33,721 bases of DNA from assembly GCA_013375475.1 (NCBI GenBank), contig JABXKD010000038.1:1-33721 (forward strand). The letters run 5' to 3'. Positions 8,598 through 16,641 of this stretch are shown here, piece by piece. The translations under genes were made by a program, and so were the position numbers. The stretch comes from Promethearchaeota archaeon. GTDB lineage: Archaea > Asgardarchaeota > Lokiarchaeia > Sigyniarchaeales > SOKP01. The notes below the pieces were generated by a model. That model had not been told where the DNA came from. It searched no databases and saw only the letters and a program-made list of their open reading frames with translations. The first letter of the stretch is position 1. Each line of letters begins with the position of its first letter.

Positions 8598-9182
8598 TTA
8601 TAGGGGTTTAGCGAGAATTGCTTTAACTCTTAACTGATGAAATAAACTCGAGGTCATGGGCTTGATTAGACATACCGTATCTGCTCCTCTTCCAGTTCCA
8701 CCCACACAAATGATATCATCATCAATGTTTGAGATTAATCCCGCATCAGCTACCATAGTAGCAATTTCCATGCAAACTTTTGTACCTTGACTAAAATTTT
8801 CTCTAAGATATTTGGCCATTATCTCTACCGGTGCCCACTGTTTTAAAGACATTCGAAGACTTCTTTCGACTGAACCAAATGCGTGCGTTGCGGAAAATAC
8901 AATTAAGCCTTCCTTTCTCAAATTTTCTATTAAATCCTCAGGAAATTCTTGCCTTTTATCTTTTCCTCCAAAATAATACGAATGAGTGACTACTATTAGC
9001 TTATATTTATTAAGATCAAATATTTCTTTAGCCTTTTGAGCGGTCATACCAGTGGTACTTGCGATTACAATCTCTTTTATACCAAAATGCTCAGCGTATT
9101 TTTTCGCGATCTCCAAAGCTTTATCAGTATTTTGGGGACCTCCATTTTCGAAATATAATACTTCTAGCTTTATATCTACCAT
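8598..9182 (-). CDS. Pyruvate kinase C-terminal-like domain protein (AF_1103-like)
   Basis: A stand-alone protein of 194 residues resembling the alpha/beta domain found at the C terminus of pyruvate kinases and, as a free protein, in many archaea (Archaeoglobus AF_1103 type). It shows alternating strand-helix units, e.g. EIVIASTTGMTA around 38-49, YKLIVVTHSYYFGG in the middle, and a C-terminal GGTGRGADTVCLIKP phosphate-binding-like loop. No kinase barrel is present. The family's function is not established; ligand binding through the glycine-rich loop is inferred. ATG start; transcribed away from the GPH symporter. Confidence 0.75.
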   Translation of the reverse strand: MVDIKLEVLYFENGGPQNTDKALEIAKKYAEHFGIKEIVIASTTGMTAQKAKEIFDLNKYKLIVVTHSYYFGGKDKRQEFPEDLIENLRKEGLIVFSATHAFGSVERSLRMSLKQWAPVEIMAKYLRENFSQGTKVCMEIATMVADAGLISNIDDDIICVGGTGRGADTVCLIKPMTSSLFHQLRVKAILAKPL

Positions 9183-9376
9183 TTTTCTAATTTATAATTT
9201 TGTTTTTGAATTAAATAAAAGTTTTGTGATATTAGAGCTTTTATTTCTTTAAGGATCAAAAGTTAAAAAACTGAACTAAAAGATAATTTAGTAATGTTAT
9301 ATTCTATTAGAGACTTGTCATGATCATCATTAAGCATAATTTTAAATAAAATATAATGTGATCAAATGTAATAAAA

Positions 9377-9385
9377 TTTTATATA
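9377..9385 (+). promoter_or_regulatory. TATA box of the GPH symporter gene
   Basis: TTTTATATA centred about 22 bases before the ATG at 9403, typical archaeal spacing for a leaderless or very short-leader transcript. Confidence 0.5.
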
Positions 9386-9402
9386 GAAGTTAGGGAAAAA
9401 AA

Positions 9403-10818
9403 ATGAGTGAAAGAAAATTATCTTTTAAAGAAAAGGCTTTATTTGCTACGAGTAGCTTTCCAGATCAGATGACATATCAAGCATTTACCATATACGTTTT
9501 TACTTTTTATTTCGCTGTTGTAGGTCTAAGCATGTTTGAAATGTGGATTGGTTTTATTATATGGGGAGTATGGAATATGGTTAACGATCCTATCTTAGGA
9601 GCATTGAGTGAAAGAACAAAACAAAAAGGTAAGTTAGGAAAACGGAAATTCTATTTAATTATCTCGTTTATTCCGTTATCGTTAATGATGGTGCTATTAT
9701 ATACAGTTCCTGCGGGCTTTGAGTTTATTTACTTTATCTTTATAATTTTTGTGTTTGAATTCTTTTATACTATGTTTTCAGTAAACACTAATGCTGTTTT
9801 TCCTGAGATGTTTCCAGTCGAAAAAGATAGAGGCGCAATTAATGTATTCTTAAAGAGTTTTACAATGATTGCCGTTATACTTGCTTCTCTTGTTCCAACT
9901 TTCGTAATAGCTCCTTTAGCTCCGACTCTTGATAAACTTGATCCAGGATACCCTGCAGAAGTCGCAGGTATTAGATCAATGTATATTATGGCAGGTCTAA
10001 TTTTGTTTGTGATTGTTTTAATCATGGCAATTTTGTTTGTGTTCTTTTCTGTTAAAGAAAAAGACGAAGATACTACAACTTTTGAAAAACGACCCTCCTT
10101 TATTAAATCCTTGAAAACTACCTTTTCAAATAGAACTTTCATAAAATTTACATTCGGAAACATGCTAATCTGGTACTGTTTTAATTTGTTATTAACTGTG
10201 TTTCCTTTATTCGCAATATATATTCTTGGACACATTGAGGGATCTCTTATGATTGGTGTTACATTGATGATAGCATTGCTTTCTGCTGCAGTTTTTATGC
10301 CAATACAAAGTAAAATTAGAGCTAAAGTAGGAACTCGAAAAGGATTAATGAGAGGCTTAGGAATATGGATTATTACCTTATTTCCATTGATTTTCTTATC
10401 AAATAATGAAATAAGTCGAATATTAGCTATGGTTATATTTTTTACTATTGGATTTGGTCTATCAGCAGCATTATTTTTTATCGATTTAATTCATGCTGAC
10501 ATTATAGAGGAAGATGCCCTAAAATTTGGTGTGAAGAGAGCAGCCAGTTATTACGGTGTTAACGCGTTTATCCACCGGTTTTCAACAATCCTTGGTATTA
10601 CAACAATAGCTATTATCTTTTCAGGAACTGGTTGGAGTGAATATGCACCTATCATTACTGATCCAGCTTTGAGGGATATCGGTTTGAAAGCATTAATTTT
10701 TCTATTTCCCTCGATAGCACTTGTAGGATCTATTCTTTTCTTTAAATCTTATGATTTACATGGAGAAAGACTTGAGAAAATGAGAGAAGAATTACAAAAA
10801 CATCCTGATTTAAAATAA
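9403..10818 (+). CDS. GPH-family (MelB-type) sugar:cation symporter
   Basis: Twelve-helix transporter of the glycoside-pentoside-hexuronide:cation symporter family within the major facilitator superfamily, 471 residues. The N-terminal signature is clear: FKEKALFATSSFPDQM, then WNMVNDPILGALSERTK with GKLGKRKFYL, which corresponds to the MelB/LacS D-P-x-x-G-x-x-x-D-R-T loop and the GRR(R/K) loop between helices 2 and 3. A charged stretch around 215-235 is the central cytoplasmic loop. The substrate is probably a sugar or uronide moved with Na+ or H+, but cannot be named. Its own promoter lies just upstream and a double T-run follows it. Confidence 0.88.
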   Translation: MSERKLSFKEKALFATSSFPDQMTYQAFTIYVFTFYFAVVGLSMFEMWIGFIIWGVWNMVNDPILGALSERTKQKGKLGKRKFYLIISFIPLSLMMVLLYTVPAGFEFIYFIFIIFVFEFFYTMFSVNTNAVFPEMFPVEKDRGAINVFLKSFTMIAVILASLVPTFVIAPLAPTLDKLDPGYPAEVAGIRSMYIMAGLILFVIVLIMAILFVFFSVKEKDEDTTTFEKRPSFIKSLKTTFSNRTFIKFTFGNMLIWYCFNLLLTVFPLFAIYILGHIEGSLMIGVTLMIALLSAAVFMPIQSKIRAKVGTRKGLMRGLGIWIITLFPLIFLSNNEISRILAMVIFFTIGFGLSAALFFIDLIHADIIEEDALKFGVKRAASYYGVNAFIHRFSTILGITTIAIIFSGTGWSEYAPIITDPALRDIGLKALIFLFPSIALVGSILFFKSYDLHGERLEKMREELQKHPDLK

Positions 10819-10824
10819 ATATCC

Positions 10825-10842
10825 TTTTTTTTCTTTTTTTTT
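10825..10842 (+). terminator. Double T-run terminator after the GPH symporter
   Basis: T8, one C, then T9, starting seven bases after the stop codon. It lies between convergent genes. Confidence 0.55.
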
Positions 10843-10899
10843 AATTTGAATTTAAATGATATTATAAAGTAGTATTTAAATTCTTCAATTTCAATATTT

Positions 10900-11340
10900 T
10901 TAGTATCTTATTTCTTGCCCACAATTAGTACAAAATTTCTCATTACCTTTCATTACTTTGCCACAGTTAGGACAGAATTGAGCTATAGAGGTTGGTTTTA
11001 CTTCAGTATATCGAGGAACTGGTCTCGATTCTAACACAGGATTAATTAAATCTGAGTAGTTTTTAGCAATTTTCCTAGATTGAATCAGAGAATAGAGACA
11101 CATGAAAAATGCCACAGTCAATATTAGAATATAAGGAAGCATGCTAATAATCATCTGAAAAATATAATTGTCTGGATAATAATAAGGTTCGTAATACATG
11201 AAGCTCATCATTAAGGAGGATACTAGCGTCATTAACAAAAATATTGTAATGAAAAGTCCTATAATCGATAGTATAAATATGAATACAGATTGTTTCTGGG
11301 TTATTTTAAATCCAAACCATGTAATATTTTTTCTTGTCAT
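10900..11340 (-). CDS. Two-TM membrane protein with C-terminal zinc ribbon
   Basis: A 146-residue protein with transmembrane helices at about 18-47 and 60-85, a hydrophilic linker, and a C-terminal zinc ribbon with C123, C126, C137 and C140 (CPNCG...CTNCG). The tyrosine-rich loop between the helices (about 49-59) should lie outside if the ribbon is cytosolic. The start is fixed by an AGGTGAT ribosome binding site at 11344-11350. Small zinc-ribbon membrane proteins of this design are common in Asgard and other archaea but have no assigned role. Confidence 0.75.
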   Translation of the reverse strand: MTRKNITWFGFKITQKQSVFIFILSIIGLFITIFLLMTLVSSLMMSFMYYEPYYYPDNYIFQMIISMLPYILILTVAFFMCLYSLIQSRKIAKNYSDLINPVLESRPVPRYTEVKPTSIAQFCPNCGKVMKGNEKFCTNCGQEIRY

Positions 11341-11464
11341 TAAATCACCTATAATGGTGCTAATTATTATGATCTAACTTCAATTAATAAGTGTTAGTAT
11401 GAGAAAAAAGTAATATCCAAAAAATAAGTCATGTTGAAGAAGACATATCAATATTTGGTTTTCC

Positions 11465-12382
11465 CTAGTTCTTCATGCCTAACATCTTTTTGGCTTCATC
11501 AACGGTAGCGACTTCTCTTCCAATTTCGTTTGCGATCCTAACCATCCTCTTTACTAATTGAGCGTTACCTTGAGCAAGTTCACCTTTTTGATAATAGATT
11601 GTGTCTTCTAAACCAGTTCGAATATTTCCACCCATACACATTGCCATTACTGTGGTTCTCAAATTGAATTTACCTACAGTTACAACTTGCCATGTTGAAC
11701 CCTCTGGTATTTGATCAACCATGTGTAACAGATTAGCAGGGTTAGCTTCAGCGCCTCCTTTAATTCCTAATACTAAGCTGAAATGCAAGGGTGGTTTTAA
11801 TAATCCCGTTTCGAGAAATTCTAAAACATTGGTAATATGACTTGAATCGTATACTTCGATTTCTATTCCAAATCCTTTTTTATTACACCTTTTTATGTAT
11901 TTGCGATTAAATTCTTGGGGATTCTGAAACAAATCACCTCCGTAAGGTGTTCGAAATTCGAATGAGCCTGCGTTAATAGTGTGCATCTCTGGAGCAGTTT
12001 CTATATTAAGAAGGTTTAAGCGTTCTTCTAGGGTTGGCTGAACTATTTCAGTAGTCATCCGTTTTATACCAGATTTAGTTGTAAAATGGTGTTCAACAAC
12101 TCGTGCTCCAATACCATTTCCTATCTGTCTTATTAGTGGACATTTTTCACCAATTTTTCTTACAGTTTTACCGTAATATGTTAAATCTGGGGTATTTTGG
12201 CCATCATCCCCCCGGACGTGAATATGAACAATAGATGCTCCTGCTTCATAGCATTCTAAGGCGCTTTGTGCTTGTTCTTCAGCAGTTAAAGGTAATGCTG
12301 GATTAGCCCATTTACCATGAATACCCCCCGTAATGGCAGCAGTAATTATAACTTTCTTATCTGTTAATAAATTTGGTTTCAT
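11465..12382 (-). CDS. BKACE family beta-keto acid cleavage enzyme (DUF849)
   Basis: Zinc-dependent TIM-barrel enzyme of about 305 residues. BKACEs condense a beta-keto acid with acetyl-CoA and split it to acetoacetate and a new acyl-CoA; the best known is the 3-keto-5-aminohexanoate cleavage enzyme of lysine fermentation. The zinc motif is H53-I-H55-V-R, and the R254-x-G-L-E258-D259 motif supplies the third ligand and catalytic acid. The segment after the second strand (QIGNGIGARVVEH) differs from the usual S/T-T-G-G sequence, so the substrate may be non-standard. The frame reaches a TTG at 12424 and an ATG at 12406, but the ATG at 12382 (MKPNLLTDKKVIITAAITGG) fits family N termini best. It is divergent from the AEC carrier. 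Confidence 0.9.
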   Translation of the reverse strand: MKPNLLTDKKVIITAAITGGIHGKWANPALPLTAEEQAQSALECYEAGASIVHIHVRGDDGQNTPDLTYYGKTVRKIGEKCPLIRQIGNGIGARVVEHHFTTKSGIKRMTTEIVQPTLEERLNLLNIETAPEMHTINAGSFEFRTPYGGDLFQNPQEFNRKYIKRCNKKGFGIEIEVYDSSHITNVLEFLETGLLKPPLHFSLVLGIKGGAEANPANLLHMVDQIPEGSTWQVVTVGKFNLRTTVMAMCMGGNIRTGLEDTIYYQKGELAQGNAQLVKRMVRIANEIGREVATVDEAKKMLGMKN

Positions 12383-12492
12383 ATTTTTTTCTCTTAAATT
12401 ATGCATTTTAATACATGAAAACAAGGTAGATAATTATTTAATTGTTTTTAATATTTTATTTATCAACTAAGCAAAAGAAAAAATACAAGAGT

Positions 12493-13428
12493 ATGGCAGA
12501 TGTAAATGTAGTTTTTTTGTTATCAATTTCAATCGTAGCTATAGGGTATTTAGTTAAAAGATTAAAGATATTAAAAGAATCCGATGGCGATACAATTGCT
12601 AAAATTATCTTTAATATTACTCTTCCGGCAGTAATTCTTAAATTTACTACTACAATCCAGTTTGACTTGTCATTAGCGCTATTACCTCTAATTAGCATAG
12701 CATTTGGCTTCATTATGGCATTTATTGGTATACTAACTTTTCGAAAACATCCTTCCCACATAAAAGGAGCTATGATCATGACAATGGTAGGATTCAATGT
12801 CGCGAATTTCTTTTTTCCTTTAGTGGAAGGTATATGGGGTCAAGCTGGTATGCAATATATAACTCTTGCTGACGCAGGAAACGCCTTTACAATATTCGTA
12901 TTATGCTATATTTTAGGAACAATATATTCACCAAAAAACCAAGATAATGTCGTAAAGATTAATTTTGAATATTTATTAAAACGATTAATTAGATCCGCTC
13001 CATTATTAAGTTATATCATTGCGTTAATTATCAACTTCACCGGGATTTTAATTCCGAGTGTTATCTCTGACCTAATAGATATTATAGCGAGGGCAAACTC
13101 AGCTTTAGCGTTGTTATTGTTAGGTGTATTTCTTCACTTTAAATTCGGAAAATCAGAATGGATATCTATCATTAAAGTTTTGCTTCTAAGATATAGTGTG
13201 GGTCTCGTTGTGGGATTAAGCTTATTTTTCTTATTACCTCATAAGATTTTTAGCCCACTTTTCAGAATAATAATTTGTTTATCTCTTATTCTACCTGTGG
13301 GTCTTGCGGTTATCCCCTTCTCAGTAGAAACTGGACACGATCAAAAACTCGTGACTATGGCTGTAAATCTTACGATTCTCATTAGTTTTGGTCTTATTTG
13401 GGCTCTTATCTTAATTTTAGGTGGCTAA
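12493..13428 (+). CDS. AEC-family (auxin efflux carrier type) transporter
   Basis: Membrane carrier of 311 residues with about ten helices in two inverted halves. The N terminus (GYLVKRLKIL...IIFNITLPAVILK) matches the AEC/MdcF family, whose prokaryotic members move malonate, malate or other organic acids. A TTG at 12442 extends the frame, but the ATG at 12493 gives the normal N terminus and lies at leaderless distance from a T/A-rich box near 12446-12460. It faces the BKACE gene head to head and converges with the hydroxyacyl-CoA dehydrogenase, so a carboxylic-acid substrate for that neighbourhood is plausible but inferred. Confidence 0.85.
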   Translation: MADVNVVFLLSISIVAIGYLVKRLKILKESDGDTIAKIIFNITLPAVILKFTTTIQFDLSLALLPLISIAFGFIMAFIGILTFRKHPSHIKGAMIMTMVGFNVANFFFPLVEGIWGQAGMQYITLADAGNAFTIFVLCYILGTIYSPKNQDNVVKINFEYLLKRLIRSAPLLSYIIALIINFTGILIPSVISDLIDIIARANSALALLLLGVFLHFKFGKSEWISIIKVLLLRYSVGLVVGLSLFFLLPHKIFSPLFRIIICLSLILPVGLAVIPFSVETGHDQKLVTMAVNLTILISFGLIWALILILGG

Positions 13429-13434
13429 TAAAAA

Positions 13435-14280
13435 TTATTTCCTTCTACGATATTTATAAAATCCATTTCCTGTTTTCATTCCAAGATCTCCATTTTCAAC
13501 CATTTGCTTAAGAGCGTCAGGTGGTTTATCATTTGGGTCCCCGCTTTCATTGTAATAAGACATTTCTACCGCGTAAACCACATCTAAGCCAATCCCGTCC
13601 ATTGATGTAAAAGGTCCCCTTTTCATTCCAGTAAAAATCTTCCAGGCGGTATCAACAGTTTCCTTATCTGCGTATCCTCCCTCCCAAATTTTTAAGCATT
13701 CTTTTTTAACGGCGTGCCATACTCTATTAAAAACAAAGCCTAAACATTCTTTTTTTACTACGAGAGGCTCACATTTAATGTCTTCTATCCATTTTTTTCC
13801 GATCTCAAAGGTTTCTTCGCTTGTTTCTGACCCACGCATAATATCTACCATTGGGGTCATTGGAATAGGTGGATAAAAATGCAAATTTAAAAGTTTATCC
13901 TTTCTTTTAACCGCAGACTCAATTTTTGATACCGGATAAGAAGAACTGTTTGTCCCTATTATTGTATGAGCTGGTGCACTATTGTCAATTTGTGAAAAAA
14001 TAATTTTCTTTAGTTCCAAGTTCTCGGGAACTGCTTCAACTACGAGATCAACATCCTCTAGTGCTTCATCTATATCTGAATAATAAGAGACATTTTGGAT
14101 TGCTTCCGTTTTATTTTTACGTTTTAAAACTCCACTTATATATTTTTTAGCGTCTTCTAGGACCGTTGGGGTTATGTCATAAACTTTTACTATGAAGTCG
14201 TGCAAAGCTGTATGAGCAGCAATCTGTTTTCCAGTAAAGCCACTGCCGATAATTCCAACAATTTTAATCTTTTCTGCCAT
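13435..14280 (-). CDS. 3-hydroxyacyl-CoA dehydrogenase family protein
   Basis: NAD-dependent dehydrogenase of 281 residues with the normal two-domain layout. The Rossmann loop GSGFTG is at 12-17 and D35 at the end of the second strand favours NAD. Active-site positions visible are E84, the serine cluster at 112-114, H134 and N185. The acid that normally pairs with the histidine (E in VEV) is aspartate here (MVDIMRG, D146), and the HFFNP motif has become HFYPP. It probably oxidises a 3-hydroxyacyl-CoA or a free 3-hydroxy acid, as L-carnitine and L-gulonate dehydrogenases of this family do. It is downstream of a lipase-like hydrolase by 32 bases, with a GTGAT ribosome binding site, so one operon is likely. 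Confidence 0.85.
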   Translation of the reverse strand: MAEKIKIVGIIGSGFTGKQIAAHTALHDFIVKVYDITPTVLEDAKKYISGVLKRKNKTEAIQNVSYYSDIDEALEDVDLVVEAVPENLELKKIIFSQIDNSAPAHTIIGTNSSSYPVSKIESAVKRKDKLLNLHFYPPIPMTPMVDIMRGSETSEETFEIGKKWIEDIKCEPLVVKKECLGFVFNRVWHAVKKECLKIWEGGYADKETVDTAWKIFTGMKRGPFTSMDGIGLDVVYAVEMSYYNESGDPNDKPPDALKQMVENGDLGMKTGNGFYKYRRRK

Positions 14281-14312
14281 ATTAAATCACGCTATATTTT
14301 TTCTTTAATTTT

Positions 14313-15143
14313 TTAAAAAAACTTAGATGTTAACCAAGATTTGATATCTCGGAATGTTTCATCAGTGAATTCTACTGCATGCTTAGCACCAGGCATAATA
14401 AAGAATTTTTTATCTTCGCAAGGAATATCATCCAGTAATGATTGAGCGGATTCGATGGAAAATAATTCGTCGAGTTCTCCTACTCCAAGAAGTACAGGGC
14501 ACTGTAGTTCTTCAGAGAGGTCTAAATCTTGAAAACTTACTAACCTCATAAATCGCAATGTGTAATTAAAATTGAATAACGGATCATCCAAGCCTAAAAT
14601 GCCTTCTCGATAATAATGTATAACAGGTTTGCTAGGTCGAAAAATTGAACAAAGAAGTATTTTTAATTTCTGCAGAATGGAACTTTTTTTGTATACTCCA
14701 GGGTTTACAGTTTTACCAGCACTCATTAAAATTAACCCGTCAATTTTTTCTTTACTATTCGTTTTTGCTATTAGAGCGGTAAGGACGCCTAAACTGTGTC
14801 CAAGGATTAACAATGTTTTGAACTGTTTCTTCAGAAAAAATATTGTTTCTACAAGGTCTTTTATTAACCTCTCTTTACTTGGATAATCACCTCTTATCCC
14901 ATCAGATAACCCATGACCTCTTAGATCTAAACCGATAGCTGTAAAGCCTACTTTTGAGATTGCATTACCTAATTTCTCGTAAGGACCACTATACGCTGTA
15001 ATCCCATGCAAAATGAGTATGGCCTTATCTGAAGGACTTGTAGGAACCCATTTTCTTAAAAATAATGTTTTTCCATCAGAAGTATTAACTAAGTCGAATG
15101 GTTCTGTGAATTCTTCTCTTAACTTCTTTACATTAATTACCAT
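14313..15143 (-). CDS. Alpha/beta hydrolase, monoacylglycerol lipase-like
   Basis: Serine hydrolase of 276 residues with the Hydrolase_4 layout: HGITAYSGPY oxyanion region around 46-55, LDLRGHG at 72-78, nucleophile elbow GHSLG with S117, an acid in GVGELDELF and the histidine in GAKHAVEF near the C terminus. This order and the GITAYSG variant of the HGxxxHS motif recall monoacylglycerol lipases and lysophospholipases. It may release fatty or hydroxy acids for the dehydrogenase encoded 32 bases downstream. A GTG at 15152 is possible; the ATG at 15143 is preferred, with a TATA-like TATAAAAAAAA a short way upstream. Confidence 0.87.
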   Translation of the reverse strand: MVINVKKLREEFTEPFDLVNTSDGKTLFLRKWVPTSPSDKAILILHGITAYSGPYEKLGNAISKVGFTAIGLDLRGHGLSDGIRGDYPSKERLIKDLVETIFFLKKQFKTLLILGHSLGVLTALIAKTNSKEKIDGLILMSAGKTVNPGVYKKSSILQKLKILLCSIFRPSKPVIHYYREGILGLDDPLFNFNYTLRFMRLVSFQDLDLSEELQCPVLLGVGELDELFSIESAQSLLDDIPCEDKKFFIMPGAKHAVEFTDETFRDIKSWLTSKFF

Positions 15144-15228
15144 TAATACCACTTATTTTTTTTATAGTCATTTTGTACGTTTAATGTATTTTAAAAAGTA
15201 TAAATAGTTCTTTAATATTAGTAATAAT

Positions 15229-15924
15229 ATGGAGAAAACCGACAATACACCAAAGACGACTAGAGATTTTATTATAATTCATCTTATTTTCACAGTTCTA
15301 TGCGTAGTTGTTTTAATGATACCCATCTCTATTGCGATAGGGATTAAATTGTTTATACTTGTACTTAGTTATAATTTACTGATTCTAATAATAGGTTTGA
15401 TCCGAAAATATCGTGAATGGGTAAAACTATGGATTTTTGTGTTTTTAATAAGTCTATTCCAAATATTTCCAGATTGGTTCTTATCTGCTCAGCTAAATAT
15501 ATTAGTTTTCCCTGAAGATGGTTTTTTTAAAATTGGAACGGTTTCTGGATATATGGCCGGATTATGGGCTATTCCGTTGTTTTTATTAAGCTTTATTGGT
15601 TTAAAGGTAAAAGAAATGTATTCCCCGTTTAAAAGTTTAATTGTCGTTGGACTTCTCTCTTTTAGTATTTTTGTCTTTGCCGAACAGACTATGTGGATGC
15701 TTCAATCGTGGTACCCTCAAAATGTCACTCTGTTTCTCGATCATTTAGCAATTTATATAATAATACCTGAAGTAATACTAGGGCTAAGCACTTTTTACTA
15801 TTTCGAAAAGACAAAATCTCAACATTACTTAATATTGATAATTACTGCGTTTGCTATAATGCTTTTATATTTAGGAAGTGCATCCTTTTTCTATTTCCTA
15901 TTCGAAAAAATCATATTTATATAA
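15229..15924 (+). CDS. Polytopic membrane protein, unknown function (231 aa)
   Basis: A hydrophobic protein with about seven predicted helices and short polar loops; no catalytic or cofactor motif is visible. The N terminus (about 1-13) is polar and the loop RKYREWVK (about 60-67) is basic, so that loop is likely cytoplasmic. A middle loop carries acidic residues (FPEDGFFK). I do not recognise the family. It is divergent from the lipase-like gene and followed by a second orphan membrane protein on the same strand. Confidence 0.65.
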   Translation: MEKTDNTPKTTRDFIIIHLIFTVLCVVVLMIPISIAIGIKLFILVLSYNLLILIIGLIRKYREWVKLWIFVFLISLFQIFPDWFLSAQLNILVFPEDGFFKIGTVSGYMAGLWAIPLFLLSFIGLKVKEMYSPFKSLIVVGLLSFSIFVFAEQTMWMLQSWYPQNVTLFLDHLAIYIIIPEVILGLSTFYYFEKTKSQHYLILIITAFAIMLLYLGSASFFYFLFEKIIFI

Positions 15925-16021
15925 AATTAATATGATAACTTTAAGTAAATTATAAATGAAGAGTACTTTTTCATTATTTAGGGTCTAAACAATAAAAAGA
16001 GTTTTTTTAAAAATATATAGA

Positions 16022-16573
16022 GTGTTAAAAATTAAAACTAAAATCAAAATTAAACTTTTAATTTGGATATTGCCATTAATTGGCGGACTTCTAACACTCG
16101 GAGCAATTTTTACCCCAGCAGCTTATTATTTTGAGAGTAGTGGGCACTTAATTTTTTGGATGTGGGGTTGGTATGATAGATTAGGTATATGGGATTATGG
16201 CATGGCAAAGGGATTAATTTCTGACCCGTTGATCCTTAATATTGGAACTCTATGTACTGTATTAATAATAGTTGGTGCATCCATCTTCATCGTTAACAGC
16301 ATTTCAGCGGCTTTTATGTTTAGGAAAGGTAATAGGTTTACCAAAACTGTATTATGGCTATGGTTTTTATGTGGAATATTACTTATTATAGCACCATTCT
16401 TTTGGATGGTAATGGTACAAATTTTTCCACCATTTTCACCAATTCCTGTTGGTAGTGACCCTCCTCTTAATTTCTGGAGCGTTTTTTTTCCATCCTGGGC
16501 AGTTATAACCCCAATTATAACTGGTGCTTTATCTTGTGGCATTATTATATACAATATATTAAAAAAGATGTGA
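16022..16573 (+). CDS. Four-TM membrane protein, unknown function (183 aa), GTG start
   Basis: A small membrane protein with about four helices (roughly 11-33, 72-97, 108-133, 157-180), a lysine-rich N terminus and a tryptophan-rich, aromatic outer loop (WMWGWYDRLGIWDYG). This looks like a compact four-helix integral protein; no enzymatic motif is seen and the family is not recognised. The only start upstream of the first helix is GTG at 16022, about a dozen bases after a TATA-like AAAAATATATAG, which would fit a short leader. It converges with the prenyltransferase-fold gene. Confidence 0.6.
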   Translation: MLKIKTKIKIKLLIWILPLIGGLLTLGAIFTPAAYYFESSGHLIFWMWGWYDRLGIWDYGMAKGLISDPLILNIGTLCTVLIIVGASIFIVNSISAAFMFRKGNRFTKTVLWLWFLCGILLIIAPFFWMVMVQIFPPFSPIPVGSDPPLNFWSVFFPSWAVITPIITGALSCGIIIYNILKKM

Positions 16574-16641
16574 ATTAAAATACTCCTAAAAGCATTTACT
16601 CTTTTTGAAGAATAAAGATTGTAATTCACATCTACAATATA

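Noticed and set aside
9765..10235. Long minus-strand open frame (156 codons) inside the GPH symporter gene
   Set aside because: It is antisense to strong, motif-supported transporter sequence and has no plausible protein composition or family; a shadow frame.
12456..12797. Minus-strand open frame opposite the start of the AEC carrier
   Set aside because: The plus-strand reading matches the AEC family from its first helix; the opposite frame is its mirror.
16195..16629. Minus-strand open frame opposite the four-TM protein gene
   Set aside because: The plus-strand reading gives coherent transmembrane helices and a charged N terminus, whereas the minus frame has no domain signal. The choice is less certain than for other shadows because the plus gene starts with GTG.
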